From positions 310,001 through 374,000 of the forward strand of contig JBDZVA010000004.1 in NCBI GenBank assembly GCA_040255465.1: a stretch of 64,000 bases of DNA. The letters are read 5' to 3'. Numbering within the stretch: position 1 is the stretch's first letter; each line of letters begins with the position of its first letter. The notes below the pieces were generated by a model. It saw only the letters and a program-made list of their open reading frames with translations, did no database searches and was not told the DNA's origin. The translations under genes and the position numbers were made by a program. Positions 24,219-35,525 of this stretch are shown in pieces. Source of the stretch: UBA5793 sp040255465 (GTDB taxonomy: Bacteria > Planctomycetota > Phycisphaerae > Phycisphaerales > UBA5793).

Positions 24219-24548
24219 TTAGTAGCCGCGGTTGCCGCCGCGACCGCCGCCGCCGCCGCCACGGCCGTATCCGCCGCCACCGCCGCCGCCACCGGAGCGC
24301 TGCTCGCGGGGACGTGCTTCATTGACGGTGAGAGTGCGGCCGCCGATTTCCTTGCCGTTGAGGGCCGCAATGGCCGCCTTGGCTTCGTTGGCGTCGGGCA
24401 TTTCGACGAAACCAAAACCGCGTGAGCGGCCGGTCTCGCGGTCCATTACAGCGTTGGCGCGATCCACCTTGCCATGCTCGCTGAAGAGAGCCTCGAGTTC
24501 AGAGTCAGTTGTTTGGAATGAGATGTTGCCTACGTAGATATTCGTCAC
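24219..24548 (-). CDS. Glycine-rich RRM RNA-binding protein
   Basis: The 109-residue protein has one RNA recognition motif with RNP2 IYVGNI (4-9) and RNP1 RGFGFVEM (about 43-50). A short tail of Gly runs mixed with Arg and Tyr (GGGGYGRGGGGGGRGG) follows. Such proteins act as RNA chaperones, often cold-inducible, in cyanobacteria and Planctomycetes; that role here is family knowledge. The start is GTG 24548. A promoter with a ~120-base leader precedes it and a strong terminator follows, so it is a single-gene unit. The leader contains AGCCCG and CGGGCT segments that could pair. Confidence 0.9.
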   Translation of the reverse strand: MTNIYVGNISFQTTDSELEALFSEHGKVDRANAVMDRETGRSRGFGFVEMPDANEAKAAIAALNGKEIGGRTLTVNEARPREQRSGGGGGGGGYGRGGGGGGRGGNRGY

Positions 24549-24674
24549 GATGCAGATTTCCAGCCCGAGAAGATTGTCATACTGATGCCGCTGCGGATAC
24601 CCGGGCTCTCACCTGCTTTGGCGTTCGGCCCATGAGGGAAGACACCCCCATTCAAGCCGAACTGACGCTGGGCG

Positions 24675-24702
24675 AGTATAGCCAACATTCCGCCCACAGC
24701 AA
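24675..24702 (-). promoter_or_regulatory. Promoter of the RRM gene
   Basis: On the minus strand TTGCTG (24702-24697) is 16 bases from TATACT (24680-24675). Transcription would start near 24668, giving a 5' leader of about 120 bases, long enough for post-transcriptional control. Confidence 0.55.
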
Positions 24703-24745
24703 TAGGGGGGTGTTATGGGCCGGGCCCGCCGCCGTTTGCCCGCTC

Positions 24746-28330
<3,585 letters not shown>

Positions 28331-28365
28331 GGAGCACTCCGGAATGGATGTCGTACGGGCTGCGG

Positions 28366-28383
28366 CCGCCCCCATGGGGGCGG
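28366..28383. promoter_or_regulatory. 18-base GC palindrome in the metH leader
   Basis: CCGCCCCCATGGGGGCGG is a perfect palindrome in the untranslated leader of metH, 35 bases before the start codon. It could be a hairpin or a protein-binding site affecting metH expression. Confidence 0.5.
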
Positions 28384-28398
28384 GCTTTCGCTCGCAGG

Positions 28399-28404
28399 AG
28401 GATA
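28399..28404 (-). promoter_or_regulatory. Putative metH -10 element
   Basis: TATCCT on the minus strand would start the metH transcript near 28392, giving a leader of about 62 bases that includes the palindrome. No clear -35 is seen. Confidence 0.4.
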
Positions 28405-28560
28405 GTGGAGCGGAGGGCGATATTCAACCGTTCATCCGGATAGAGCGATAAAGCAGCGGCGGCGGAGGCTTCCCCTATAACAGGGGACGCGAATTCATGG
28501 CCTGTACGACTGGTCGCCGGGCACCTAGGATTCACGATTCACCCTGAAAGGACCCACCCA

Positions 28561-29445
28561 ATGAGGTTTTCCCGTTCGTATTTGATTCTCACCCGTTCCT
28601 GCGGCCTGACGGCCGCCTGTGCTTCAATGCTGCTGGCGCTGCCGGGCACAAGTCTGGCCCAGGACGACGCCGCAGCCCCCACCACTGCCGCGGCCACGAC
28701 CAAGGTTCCCGAGGCCAAGGATGTGATCGCCAGCTACGTCAAGGCGCTGGGCGGCGAGAGCGCCATTCGCAGCCACTCGTCGCGCATGATGAAGGGCAAG
28801 ATGGAAATGCCCGGCATGGGCGGCGACCCGATGATCGCTCCGATGGTCATCTATTCCGCCGCCCCGAACAAGATGATGGTCGAGATCGAAGTGCCGGATT
28901 TCGGCGAAGTGCGCCAGGGGTATGACGGCAAGGTCGCCTGGAGCATCGATCCCATGAGCGGCGCCAACATTCTCCCGCCCGAGCAGGTCGAGCAGATGAA
29001 AGAGCAGACCGACTTCTACGGCGAGATCAACTTTGACAAACGATTCAAGACGATGGAGACGATCGACGCTCGTGAGTTCGACGGTCTCAAGTGCTACGCC
29101 GTCAAGATGATCGACCAGAAGGATGAGGAGTCGACGTACTTCTTCGAGGTCGAGACCGGCCTGCTCCGCGGCACGATGCAGACCACGGAAACGCAGATGG
29201 GTCCGATGGACATGACCAACATCAACAAGGAGTACAAGGAATTCGGCGGCGTCAAGTTCCCCGTCCGCACGGAGATCGAGATGATGGGCATGACGCGTAT
29301 CATGACCTTCTCTGAAATCGAACTCGATGGCGTGAAGGATGAAATCTTCGCACTTCCTGATGAGATCAAGGCCCTCGTCAAGAGTGATCAGCCCGCCGAG
29401 GAACTTCCCGTCAAGCTCGAACCCAAGAAGGACAACGGCGGCTGA
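28561..29445 (+). CDS. Exported LolA/outer-membrane-lipoprotein-sorting-like protein
   Basis: The 294-residue product has a long signal peptide (hydrophobic ACASMLLALPGTSLA, cleavage near Gln 34) and a beta-rich mature part. The segment VIASYVKALGGESAIRSH followed by KGKMEMPG matches a group of periplasmic proteins annotated in Planctomycetes and Bacteroidetes as LolA-like or DUF4292-like. Methionine is frequent. The biochemical role is unproven. TATAAC at about 28476 could be its -10, and a strong terminator follows the gene, so it is probably monocistronic. Confidence 0.65.
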   Translation: MRFSRSYLILTRSCGLTAACASMLLALPGTSLAQDDAAAPTTAAATTKVPEAKDVIASYVKALGGESAIRSHSSRMMKGKMEMPGMGGDPMIAPMVIYSAAPNKMMVEIEVPDFGEVRQGYDGKVAWSIDPMSGANILPPEQVEQMKEQTDFYGEINFDKRFKTMETIDAREFDGLKCYAVKMIDQKDEESTYFFEVETGLLRGTMQTTETQMGPMDMTNINKEYKEFGGVKFPVRTEIEMMGMTRIMTFSEIELDGVKDEIFALPDEIKALVKSDQPAEELPVKLEPKKDNGG

Positions 29446-29469
29446 GCCGGTTGCTCACCATGCATTCCG

Positions 29470-29504
29470 AACCCCGGCGATTGGATTCGCCGGGGTTTCT
29501 TTTT
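29470..29504 (+). terminator. Rho-independent terminator
   Basis: AACCCCGGCG pairs perfectly with CGCCGGGGTT around an 8-base loop and is followed by TTTCTTTTT. It lies 24 bases after the stop of the preceding exported-protein gene. Confidence 0.9.
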
Positions 29505-29520
29505 GCGCGGAGGGTGCGGA

Positions 29521-31140
29521 TCAGTTCGGGCTGACGGGCGGTCGAGAACCGAACCGATAGGCGGTAGCGGCGCCCATGAACAGGAGAAAGAAGCTCATCC
29601 CGGTGACCAGTTCCTGTTTTGTGGAGACGAGCAGGTCGGTCCAGGTGACGTGCTGCCGCGTGGGGTCGTATCGCTTGTAGTAGGCCCAGCGCGTGTTGGG
29701 GACGCTGACGGCCAGCGCGACGATGATGGTAAGCGCAGCGCAGAACCAGCCGAGGCGGGCCGAGCCGGCACGAGCCAGGCGCAGTGCGACGGCGCCGATG
29801 ACAATGCCCACCGGCCAGGCGAAAGCGTCGTAGCGATTGAGCGTGAGACGGACCGTGCCGTGCCAGAGCAGGCCGAGCAGGACGGCGGCGATCGCTGCTC
29901 CAGCCCACGCGCGCCACGGCGGGTGGTGATTCGAAGTTGTTCCGCCTGGCGCGGGAAGTTCCGCCGGTGTCGGCGCGGGTTGATTGTGGCCGAACGTCTC
30001 GGCGATGAACTCCAGCCGCTCGTCGAGCACCGCCATGGCTCGCTGCCGCGCGCTCGAGTCGGAGGCGGGTCGGTAGTCGCGTACAGAATGCAGGTAGGAC
30101 GCGGCCTTTTGCTCGACCTCGCGGGTCCATGACAGGTCCAGAGCTCGATACGCCGCCTGCATTTCACCGATCGGATCGGCCCGCAAATCTTCGTAGCGCA
30201 TCTCGTGTACCTGGCCCGGGGGGATGAGGTGTCGCGATTCAAGATACGCCTGCTCGGTTCGCGCGTATTCGGCGACCACCCGCTCGCGCAACGTCCGATC
30301 GTCCGGCGCATCTTCGAGGTGGTAGATCGAGAGTCGCTTGAGCATCGCCACGTTGGAGTTGACGACATCAACCGGGTCGCGGCTGATGTGAATGAAGCGA
30401 GCGCGATCGCGACCCAGCAGGCGCTGCAACTCGGGGATGCGTGCGGTGTGGCTGGGCGTCTTGAGCAGGAGCGGGCGGCGCCCGGCGAACACGGTGATCT
30501 TGCGCAGGAAGGCCCATTGCACATAGCGCCATCGTTCGATCTCGCTGGCGGTCAGGCCGTCGAGGAAATGAAAGCGCCGATCGGATTCGTAGCGTGACGG
30601 CGCAATCAGCCGGCCGCGCAGACTTGAGGCGCAGGCCCAGTTGTGGCAGGCGAAGTCATCTTCGGCGGGCCAGTCGGGACCGAAGGCGACATCATCCTGC
30701 GGTCGGCGGCTGGCGAGGAAGGGAACGAGGAAGAGTCGCAGGAACATCCAACTGGCGACAAAGCCCTGCGGCGCGGTCACCTGGGCCCAGCGCGGGGTGA
30801 CAAAGCGCGAGTCGCAATTGAGCAGGTAGTGCAGATGCGTTGTTCCGGTGCGGAAGTAGCCGAGGATGACCAGCGCGCCCGGCGCGTGATCAAGGGCGCC
30901 GCCGGTGGTCTGGCAGGTCATGGTCAGCCACGGCCCGAGCACAAGGCGCTCGGGCAGCGTGATGGCGGTGCCAAGGAGCGAAGTGCCCAATCCTGCGGCG
31001 AGGCGCGGCCAGTAGCGCGGTTTGACGGTCAGTGGCGGGGAGAGCAGCAGCCGCGCCCATGCGTCCAGCGGAGCGAGGGCCATGAAGTGCGGATAGGGAA
31101 AGGCGATCGGCGACGGGCGTGGGTCTGAAGCGTCGTTCAT
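29521..31140 (-). CDS. Sulfotransferase-family protein with C-terminal membrane segments
   Basis: The 539-residue product has the PAPS 5'-phosphosulfate loop variant GYFRTGTTHLHYLL and the 3'-phosphate motif ISRDPVDVVNSN, typical of the sulfotransferase_3 group. An N-terminal hydrophobic stretch is also present. After about residue 400 there are three or four predicted membrane helices, including AGAAIAAVLLGLLWHGTV and FCAALTIIVALAVSV, which ordinary sulfotransferases lack. It may sulfate a membrane or exported glycan or lipid at the inner face. ATG 31140 is chosen. It is divergent from the PMT-family glycosyltransferase, with 110 bases between. Confidence 0.75.
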   Translation of the reverse strand: MNDASDPRPSPIAFPYPHFMALAPLDAWARLLLSPPLTVKPRYWPRLAAGLGTSLLGTAITLPERLVLGPWLTMTCQTTGGALDHAPGALVILGYFRTGTTHLHYLLNCDSRFVTPRWAQVTAPQGFVASWMFLRLFLVPFLASRRPQDDVAFGPDWPAEDDFACHNWACASSLRGRLIAPSRYESDRRFHFLDGLTASEIERWRYVQWAFLRKITVFAGRRPLLLKTPSHTARIPELQRLLGRDRARFIHISRDPVDVVNSNVAMLKRLSIYHLEDAPDDRTLRERVVAEYARTEQAYLESRHLIPPGQVHEMRYEDLRADPIGEMQAAYRALDLSWTREVEQKAASYLHSVRDYRPASDSSARQRAMAVLDERLEFIAETFGHNQPAPTPAELPAPGGTTSNHHPPWRAWAGAAIAAVLLGLLWHGTVRLTLNRYDAFAWPVGIVIGAVALRLARAGSARLGWFCAALTIIVALAVSVPNTRWAYYKRYDPTRQHVTWTDLLVSTKQELVTGMSFFLLFMGAATAYRFGSRPPVSPN

Positions 31141-31235
31141 GTGAACGGGGAAAGATAGTCGGTGTTTTGCGTCGTGGTCTGCGGCAAGCCGACGAACCGG
31201 CACGGGCATGCGACTCAAACGACGCATTTGGCGCG

Positions 31236-31241
31236 TACACT
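31236..31241 (+). promoter_or_regulatory. Putative -10 (TACACT) 9 bases before a start codon
   Basis: TACACT ends 9 bases before ATG 31251 of the glycosyltransferase gene. No Shine-Dalgarno lies between, which fits a leaderless transcript. Confidence 0.35.
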
Positions 31242-31250
31242 CGCACCGCG

Positions 31251-32954
31251 ATGGATCGCCCACCATCTCAGCCCTCCGCCTCGCTCCGGCCCTGGCCGAC
31301 GATTCTGCTGCTGCTCCTGTGCGCGGCGCTCTACCTGCCCGGCGTGTTCGCGCTTCCGGTGGTCGATCGGGATGAAGCTCGTTTTGCCCAGGCGACACGG
31401 CAGATGGTCGATTCGGGTGATCTTGTCACGATTCGTTTTCAGGATGAGCCGCGGCACAAAAAGCCCGTGGGGATTCACTGGGCGCAGGCGGCGGCGGCCG
31501 GCGTGTTCCGTGCTGTTGCCGGTGAGCAGGCGATCTGGCCGTATCGCGTGCCTTCGGTGATCGGGGCGACGATTGCCGTCTGGCTGCTCTACGTTTTTCT
31601 TCGTTCGCTGGTCGGTGAAGGCGCCGCTCTGCTGGGCGGGGCGCTGCTGGCATCGAGTCTGCTGCTGACGGCCGAGGCGCATCTTGCGACGACTGATGCG
31701 CTGCTGCTCGCAACGGTGGTGGCTTCGCAGGGTTCGCTGATGCGCCGTCTGTTGCGGCCTGCGGAGCATCCGTTGGCGTTTTCGCTGCTCTTCTGGATGG
31801 CGCAGGCGATTGGCGTACTCATCAAGGGGCCGATCGCTCCGCTGGTTTCGATCATGACGCTCATCTCGTGGAGGTTGAGCGGTTCGCGGTTTCGACCGCT
31901 GTCGCTCCTGCATGCGTGGCTTGGCGTTCCGGTGGCGCTGCTCATGGTCCTGCCGTGGATGATTGCGGTGTCGCGCGCCACGGGCGGCTCGTTCTTTGCT
32001 GATGCGCTTGCGGGCGACCTCTTTCCCAAACTCATCTCCGGTCAGGAGTCGCATGGTTTTCCGCCCGGCTATTACCTGCTGCTGGTGACGGTTACTTTCT
32101 GGCCCGGCTCGCTGCTGGCTGGCTTTGCGTTCATTCGGGCCTGGCGGCGGAAGGGCGATGCGCTCACGCGGTTTCTGCTGGCCTGGCTCGTTCCGATGTG
32201 GATCGTGTTTGAGTTGGTCCCAACCAAATTGCCGCATTACGTGCTGCCGCTGTATCCCGCGCTCGCGGCACTCACGGCCATGCAGGCGGTGCGATGGACG
32301 ACGCTGGGTGGAAGTGAGCGCGTCGATCTCCCGCACCGACGATCGCTGGCGATCGGCTGGGGGATCTGGTCACTGGTGACGCTGGCGCTTGCCGCGTTGA
32401 TTGTGGCATTGCCGCTGGTCCTTGATGGACGCTTTGAGCCGTGGTCGCTGCTGCCGGCGGCGGGCGGGCTGATTTGTGCCGGCGTGGCCTTTGCCATTAT
32501 TCGACGACTCGACGCGGCCGGTGCGATACTGGCGGCGCTGGCGCTGGGTAGTGTGCTGGTGGTGGCGCCGGCGCTGGCGCTGGTGCTTCCTCGGATTGAT
32601 GCCCTGTGGCCGACGCGCTCGGTGGTTCGACTCCTTGAGTCGGGTGGGCAAGCGGAGTCGGTGACGGGGCGGCCGTGGGCGGCCGTGGGCGATCACGAGC
32701 CGAGCCTGGTTTTTGCGCTGGGCGTGGAGACGCGGCTGCTGGGCCCGGTTCGCGCTGCCGAGGCTCTTGCCGCGGGACAGGTCTGCGGCGTCATCATCGA
32801 GCGCGGCGCGCTGAAGGTGTTTGAGGACCGCGCGCGTGAGTTGGAGTTGCCACTGGAGACGATTGGCGCGGTGCGCGGGGTGCTGATCTCAAAGGGTCAG
32901 CGGGTCGAGTTGGATGTCGTGAAGCGAGCGGGTTTTCAGCGCGGCGAGCCTTAA
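31251..32954 (+). CDS. PMT/ArnT-like membrane glycosyltransferase
   Basis: The 567-residue polytopic protein begins with a membrane helix followed by VVDRDEARFAQATRQMVDSG, the catalytic acidic motif of the GT39/GT83 families. A conserved basic stretch (DEPRHKKPVGIHW) precedes a long series of hydrophobic segments. Family members move sugars from lipid-linked donors to lipid A, proteins or other exported acceptors. The exact sugar and acceptor are not predictable. A hydrophilic segment at the C terminus is short. The stop overlaps the stop of the convergent membrane gene by 4 bases. Confidence 0.8.
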   Translation: MDRPPSQPSASLRPWPTILLLLLCAALYLPGVFALPVVDRDEARFAQATRQMVDSGDLVTIRFQDEPRHKKPVGIHWAQAAAAGVFRAVAGEQAIWPYRVPSVIGATIAVWLLYVFLRSLVGEGAALLGGALLASSLLLTAEAHLATTDALLLATVVASQGSLMRRLLRPAEHPLAFSLLFWMAQAIGVLIKGPIAPLVSIMTLISWRLSGSRFRPLSLLHAWLGVPVALLMVLPWMIAVSRATGGSFFADALAGDLFPKLISGQESHGFPPGYYLLLVTVTFWPGSLLAGFAFIRAWRRKGDALTRFLLAWLVPMWIVFELVPTKLPHYVLPLYPALAALTAMQAVRWTTLGGSERVDLPHRRSLAIGWGIWSLVTLALAALIVALPLVLDGRFEPWSLLPAAGGLICAGVAFAIIRRLDAAGAILAALALGSVLVVAPALALVLPRIDALWPTRSVVRLLESGGQAESVTGRPWAAVGDHEPSLVFALGVETRLLGPVRAAEALAAGQVCGVIIERGALKVFEDRARELELPLETIGAVRGVLISKGQRVELDVVKRAGFQRGEP

Positions 32955-33679
32955 GTTGCCGCCGATTGTTGCTGTGCGGGCGGCCTGGAGACGGGCCAGA
33001 GCATGAGCCCGATCCACGCGAGCATCGCGGCCGCGGTAATGAGAACGATGCGCTGCCACGCCTGCGGCTCGATGCCGATCGAAGTGCGGCCGATGTGCAT
33101 CCAGATCGTGGTGACGGGCGACCAGTGAAGCCATGCACTCTCAGTGACATCTTCGAGTGTGCTGGACGCCCAGGCCGCGAGCGGGGCCGCCACTGAGACG
33201 AACACGCACACGAACATCATGACGGCGCGATGCCGCCGCCCGGCGCCCATGGTTCCAATCGCGATGAACGCGGCATAGAGCAGGCCCCAGGCGAAGATGG
33301 TCAGGTCGATGAGCAGCACGTCCATGGCCGACCATTGCGTGGGCACGCGCATGGGCCAGAGCAGCACCTGGAGGGTGGCGAAGACGGCGAGCCAGTCGAG
33401 CAGGGGGAGCAGGCGGGGGGTGTGGGCCGGCCGCATGACGAGGCGATAGAGCGGCCAGATGATGGTGATGCCGAGCATGACGCTGAACATCATGCGTTTG
33501 GAGGCGGTGAGGTAGGTGGCGATCGATGCCTGCAGCCACCACCGCCAGCCGAACGCCATGACCCACGACGCGAGGAGCCACAGCGACCACCAGAGCAACA
33601 GGGCGCGCGGCAGACGAACATGTCGAGGGAGAATCACGGGGGAGTTTAGGTCGATGGGAGTGCAGTTGAGAGATGGCAT
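32951..33679 (-). CDS. Integral membrane protein of unknown function
   Basis: The 242-residue product has five or six hydrophobic helices starting with ALLLWWSLWLLASWVMAFGW, and short loops. No family motif is recognised. ATG 33679 (MPSLNC) is chosen as the last Met before the first helix, and no convincing Shine-Dalgarno is visible. The frame extends further upstream without plausible protein. Its stop overlaps the convergent glycosyltransferase gene by four bases. Confidence 0.6.
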   Translation of the reverse strand: MPSLNCTPIDLNSPVILPRHVRLPRALLLWWSLWLLASWVMAFGWRWWLQASIATYLTASKRMMFSVMLGITIIWPLYRLVMRPAHTPRLLPLLDWLAVFATLQVLLWPMRVPTQWSAMDVLLIDLTIFAWGLLYAAFIAIGTMGAGRRHRAVMMFVCVFVSVAAPLAAWASSTLEDVTESAWLHWSPVTTIWMHIGRTSIGIEPQAWQRIVLITAAAMLAWIGLMLWPVSRPPAQQQSAAT

Positions 33680-33789
33680 GATCGTGTGGCGGGGTGAACC
33701 AGACTGACGCGTAAGCGAAGAGGTTGAGTTCGAAAGGGAGTTCGTCCTCGCTGGCGCGTCGGTCTGATTATGCGAATCGAAGGAGAGAT

Positions 33790-33854
33790 TCACCACGCAG
33801 TCACACAGGGCGGTTGCATCCTCGCGCCGGCATGCCGCGTTGAGGCGGCATGCC
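33790..33854. repeat. Hairpin plus degenerate CACCACG repeat
   Basis: TTCACCACGCAGTCACACAGG (from about 33790) resembles the CTTCGTG tract near 22.06 kb read in reverse. It is followed by a perfect 10-base hairpin GGCATGCCGC-GTTGAG-GCGGCATGCC (33829-33854) just past the stop of the DUF4328 gene. The hairpin has no T-run and may be a repeat remnant. Confidence 0.4.
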
Positions 33855-33870
33855 TCGAGCTGCGTCGCCG

Positions 33871-34527
33871 CTAGACGGCGCGTGGTGGCGCGTAGGGGGC
33901 GGCTGATGGCTCGGTGAAGTTGGTTGCATAGGCGGCGGCAATACGCGTGATCATGGCCAGGGCGACGACGGTCAGGATCACATCGATTCCGTCCGAGATG
34001 ATGTAGATCATCGCGGACATCGCATAATCGCTCGCGTCCTCGGCGCGCAGGACCAGCCTGAAGGCAATTCGCGAGAGGAGGTTTGAAATGATCCACAGGG
34101 CCCACCACCATCCGACGATCGCGTATGAATGGTCTTCGTCCTGGTGGCTCACGGTCCAGAGCTCCTTCATCACCTGGTAGGGCTTGAACAGGTTGGCGAT
34201 GGGAACGAAGTACCACCCGACAGACCAGCCGGGCGTGAAGTGCATTGGTTCTGCGGACAGGGCGCGGAGGTTCTTGTTGCTTCTGTAGATCCACATCAGA
34301 AACGTGATGCCGGTCGCGATGGAGAGGACAAGCTGAACCAGGCCGACGAGGGCGACCACGGCGTCGGAAGTGAGGATGACTTCATTCGCATGCACCTCCA
34401 GCGGGAGAGTCGAATAGGAGTAGTAGTCGTAGCAACCGGCGAGAACGGCGATGATCGTGACGCCGATGGTGATCGCCAGAAAGACGCGCAGTGTGGTTGT
34501 CAGCGTGCCGAGTGGTTTCAGTTCCAT
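33871..34527 (-). CDS. DUF4328 membrane protein
   Basis: The 218-residue product has four or five membrane helices and the DUF4328 signature WSVGWYFVPIANLFKPYQVM. Function is unknown for the family. ATG 34527 is well supported by a GGAGACGACA Shine-Dalgarno region. It is probably expressed alone: 343 bases separate it from the upstream end of the pseudopilin operon. Confidence 0.8.
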   Translation of the reverse strand: MELKPLGTLTTTLRVFLAITIGVTIIAVLAGCYDYYSYSTLPLEVHANEVILTSDAVVALVGLVQLVLSIATGITFLMWIYRSNKNLRALSAEPMHFTPGWSVGWYFVPIANLFKPYQVMKELWTVSHQDEDHSYAIVGWWWALWIISNLLSRIAFRLVLRAEDASDYAMSAMIYIISDGIDVILTVVALAMITRIAAAYATNFTEPSAAPYAPPRAV

Positions 34528-34870
34528 TGTCGTCTCCTGCGGAGGGCGACAGCTCGATGGAGCCGCCTCGTGCCTGCGAGTCTGCAGTTGGAGATGTGGG
34601 CGCCGTTCATGGTCGTCCTCACATCGGTGTGGCCGAGTCACTTATCAGCGGTGCGGTCATCATACCCGCGTCCGAAGAGCAAGGTGGCGGCCGAACGGCG
34701 CAATGGAGACGACTATTAACACGAATGATGCGGGCGGCTCATGCGGATCTCTATCGGCGCCGGGGATAACAGGGCGAGAGAAAAGGCATGGACGCCCGCC
34801 TTCGCCGGGATGAGAAGAGGTGGCGAGAGGCACGCGCGTGCTGACGGAATCGGCTCATCGAGCCCCATCC
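34528..34870. other. Intergenic region
   Basis: 343 bases lie between the DUF4328 gene and the end of the pseudopilin operon. The stretch GGACGCCCGCCTTCGCCGGGATGA (about 34789-34812) looks like a degenerate REP-type sequence. No gene is credible here. Confidence 0.4.
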
Positions 34871-35419
34871 TCACTGCGCGTTGAGGAATCCCATTTCAGC
34901 GTCGATCGTAATAATCGTTTGCGATGAGCCGCGCGAGAGGGTGATGATGGCATCGGTGCTCTGGCTGAGGCGGCCGTAGGCGTCGTAGGAGAATTCGTCG
35001 CCGACGATTCCGCCGCCCAGTGCGATGGCGACATCGACGGCCATGTCGGCGCGGCCGACGCCCATGGTCGTGTCGTACGGGTCGCCGTTGGACATCGTCA
35101 GGGTCGTGGCGGGATCGCTCGCGGGCGTGAGCCACCATCGGGCGGCAGCGGTGTCGAAGTGGATCGTGACATCATCGGCGGGGTCGTTGATGGCGGTGGC
35201 CTGAGCGAAGTCGAGGTCGGCAATCATGAGCGCAGCGCCGCTCGAGACGTAGGCGGAGTCGGATGAGCCGAACATCGGGATGACCATGGACGCGGCGATC
35301 ATCATGAGGATGACGGTGAGCATCATCTCAAAGAGCGTAAAGCCGCGGCGGCCGGATGGGCTCGATCCGGCTCGATTGAACGGGCCGGGTGCTGCACTGG
35401 TTCGCGGTGTCCGGGTCAT
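34871..35419 (-). CDS. GspH-like pseudopilin
   Basis: The 182-residue product has a type IV prepilin leader: RRG followed by FTLFEMMLTVILMMIAAS, with cleavage after Gly and the conserved Glu at +5. The mature part is short and beta-rich, as in GspH minor pseudopilins of type II secretion or related pilus machines. GGAGGAATCG precedes ATG 35419. It is the last gene of a five-gene minus-strand operon that starts at about 40.2 kb. The prepilin peptidase, ATPase and secretin are not in this window. Confidence 0.8.
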   Translation of the reverse strand: MTRTPRTSAAPGPFNRAGSSPSGRRGFTLFEMMLTVILMMIAASMVIPMFGSSDSAYVSSGAALMIADLDFAQATAINDPADDVTIHFDTAAARWWLTPASDPATTLTMSNGDPYDTTMGVGRADMAVDVAIALGGGIVGDEFSYDAYGRLSQSTDAIITLSRGSSQTIITIDAEMGFLNAQ

Positions 35420-35525
35420 CGACGATTCCTCCACCAAGGTCGGGGCGATCTGTTGCGGCGCTGGTCTGTCCGCGCGCCGGGCTCTCAAGCCCGGCGCGCG
35501 GGCTTGTTTTTCATGTGCCGACGCG

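Noticed and set aside
28331..28560. Cobalamin or SAM riboswitch before metH
   Set aside because: None of the conserved B12-box or SAM-box sequences could be found; the leader is only about 60 bases long if the -10 is correct.
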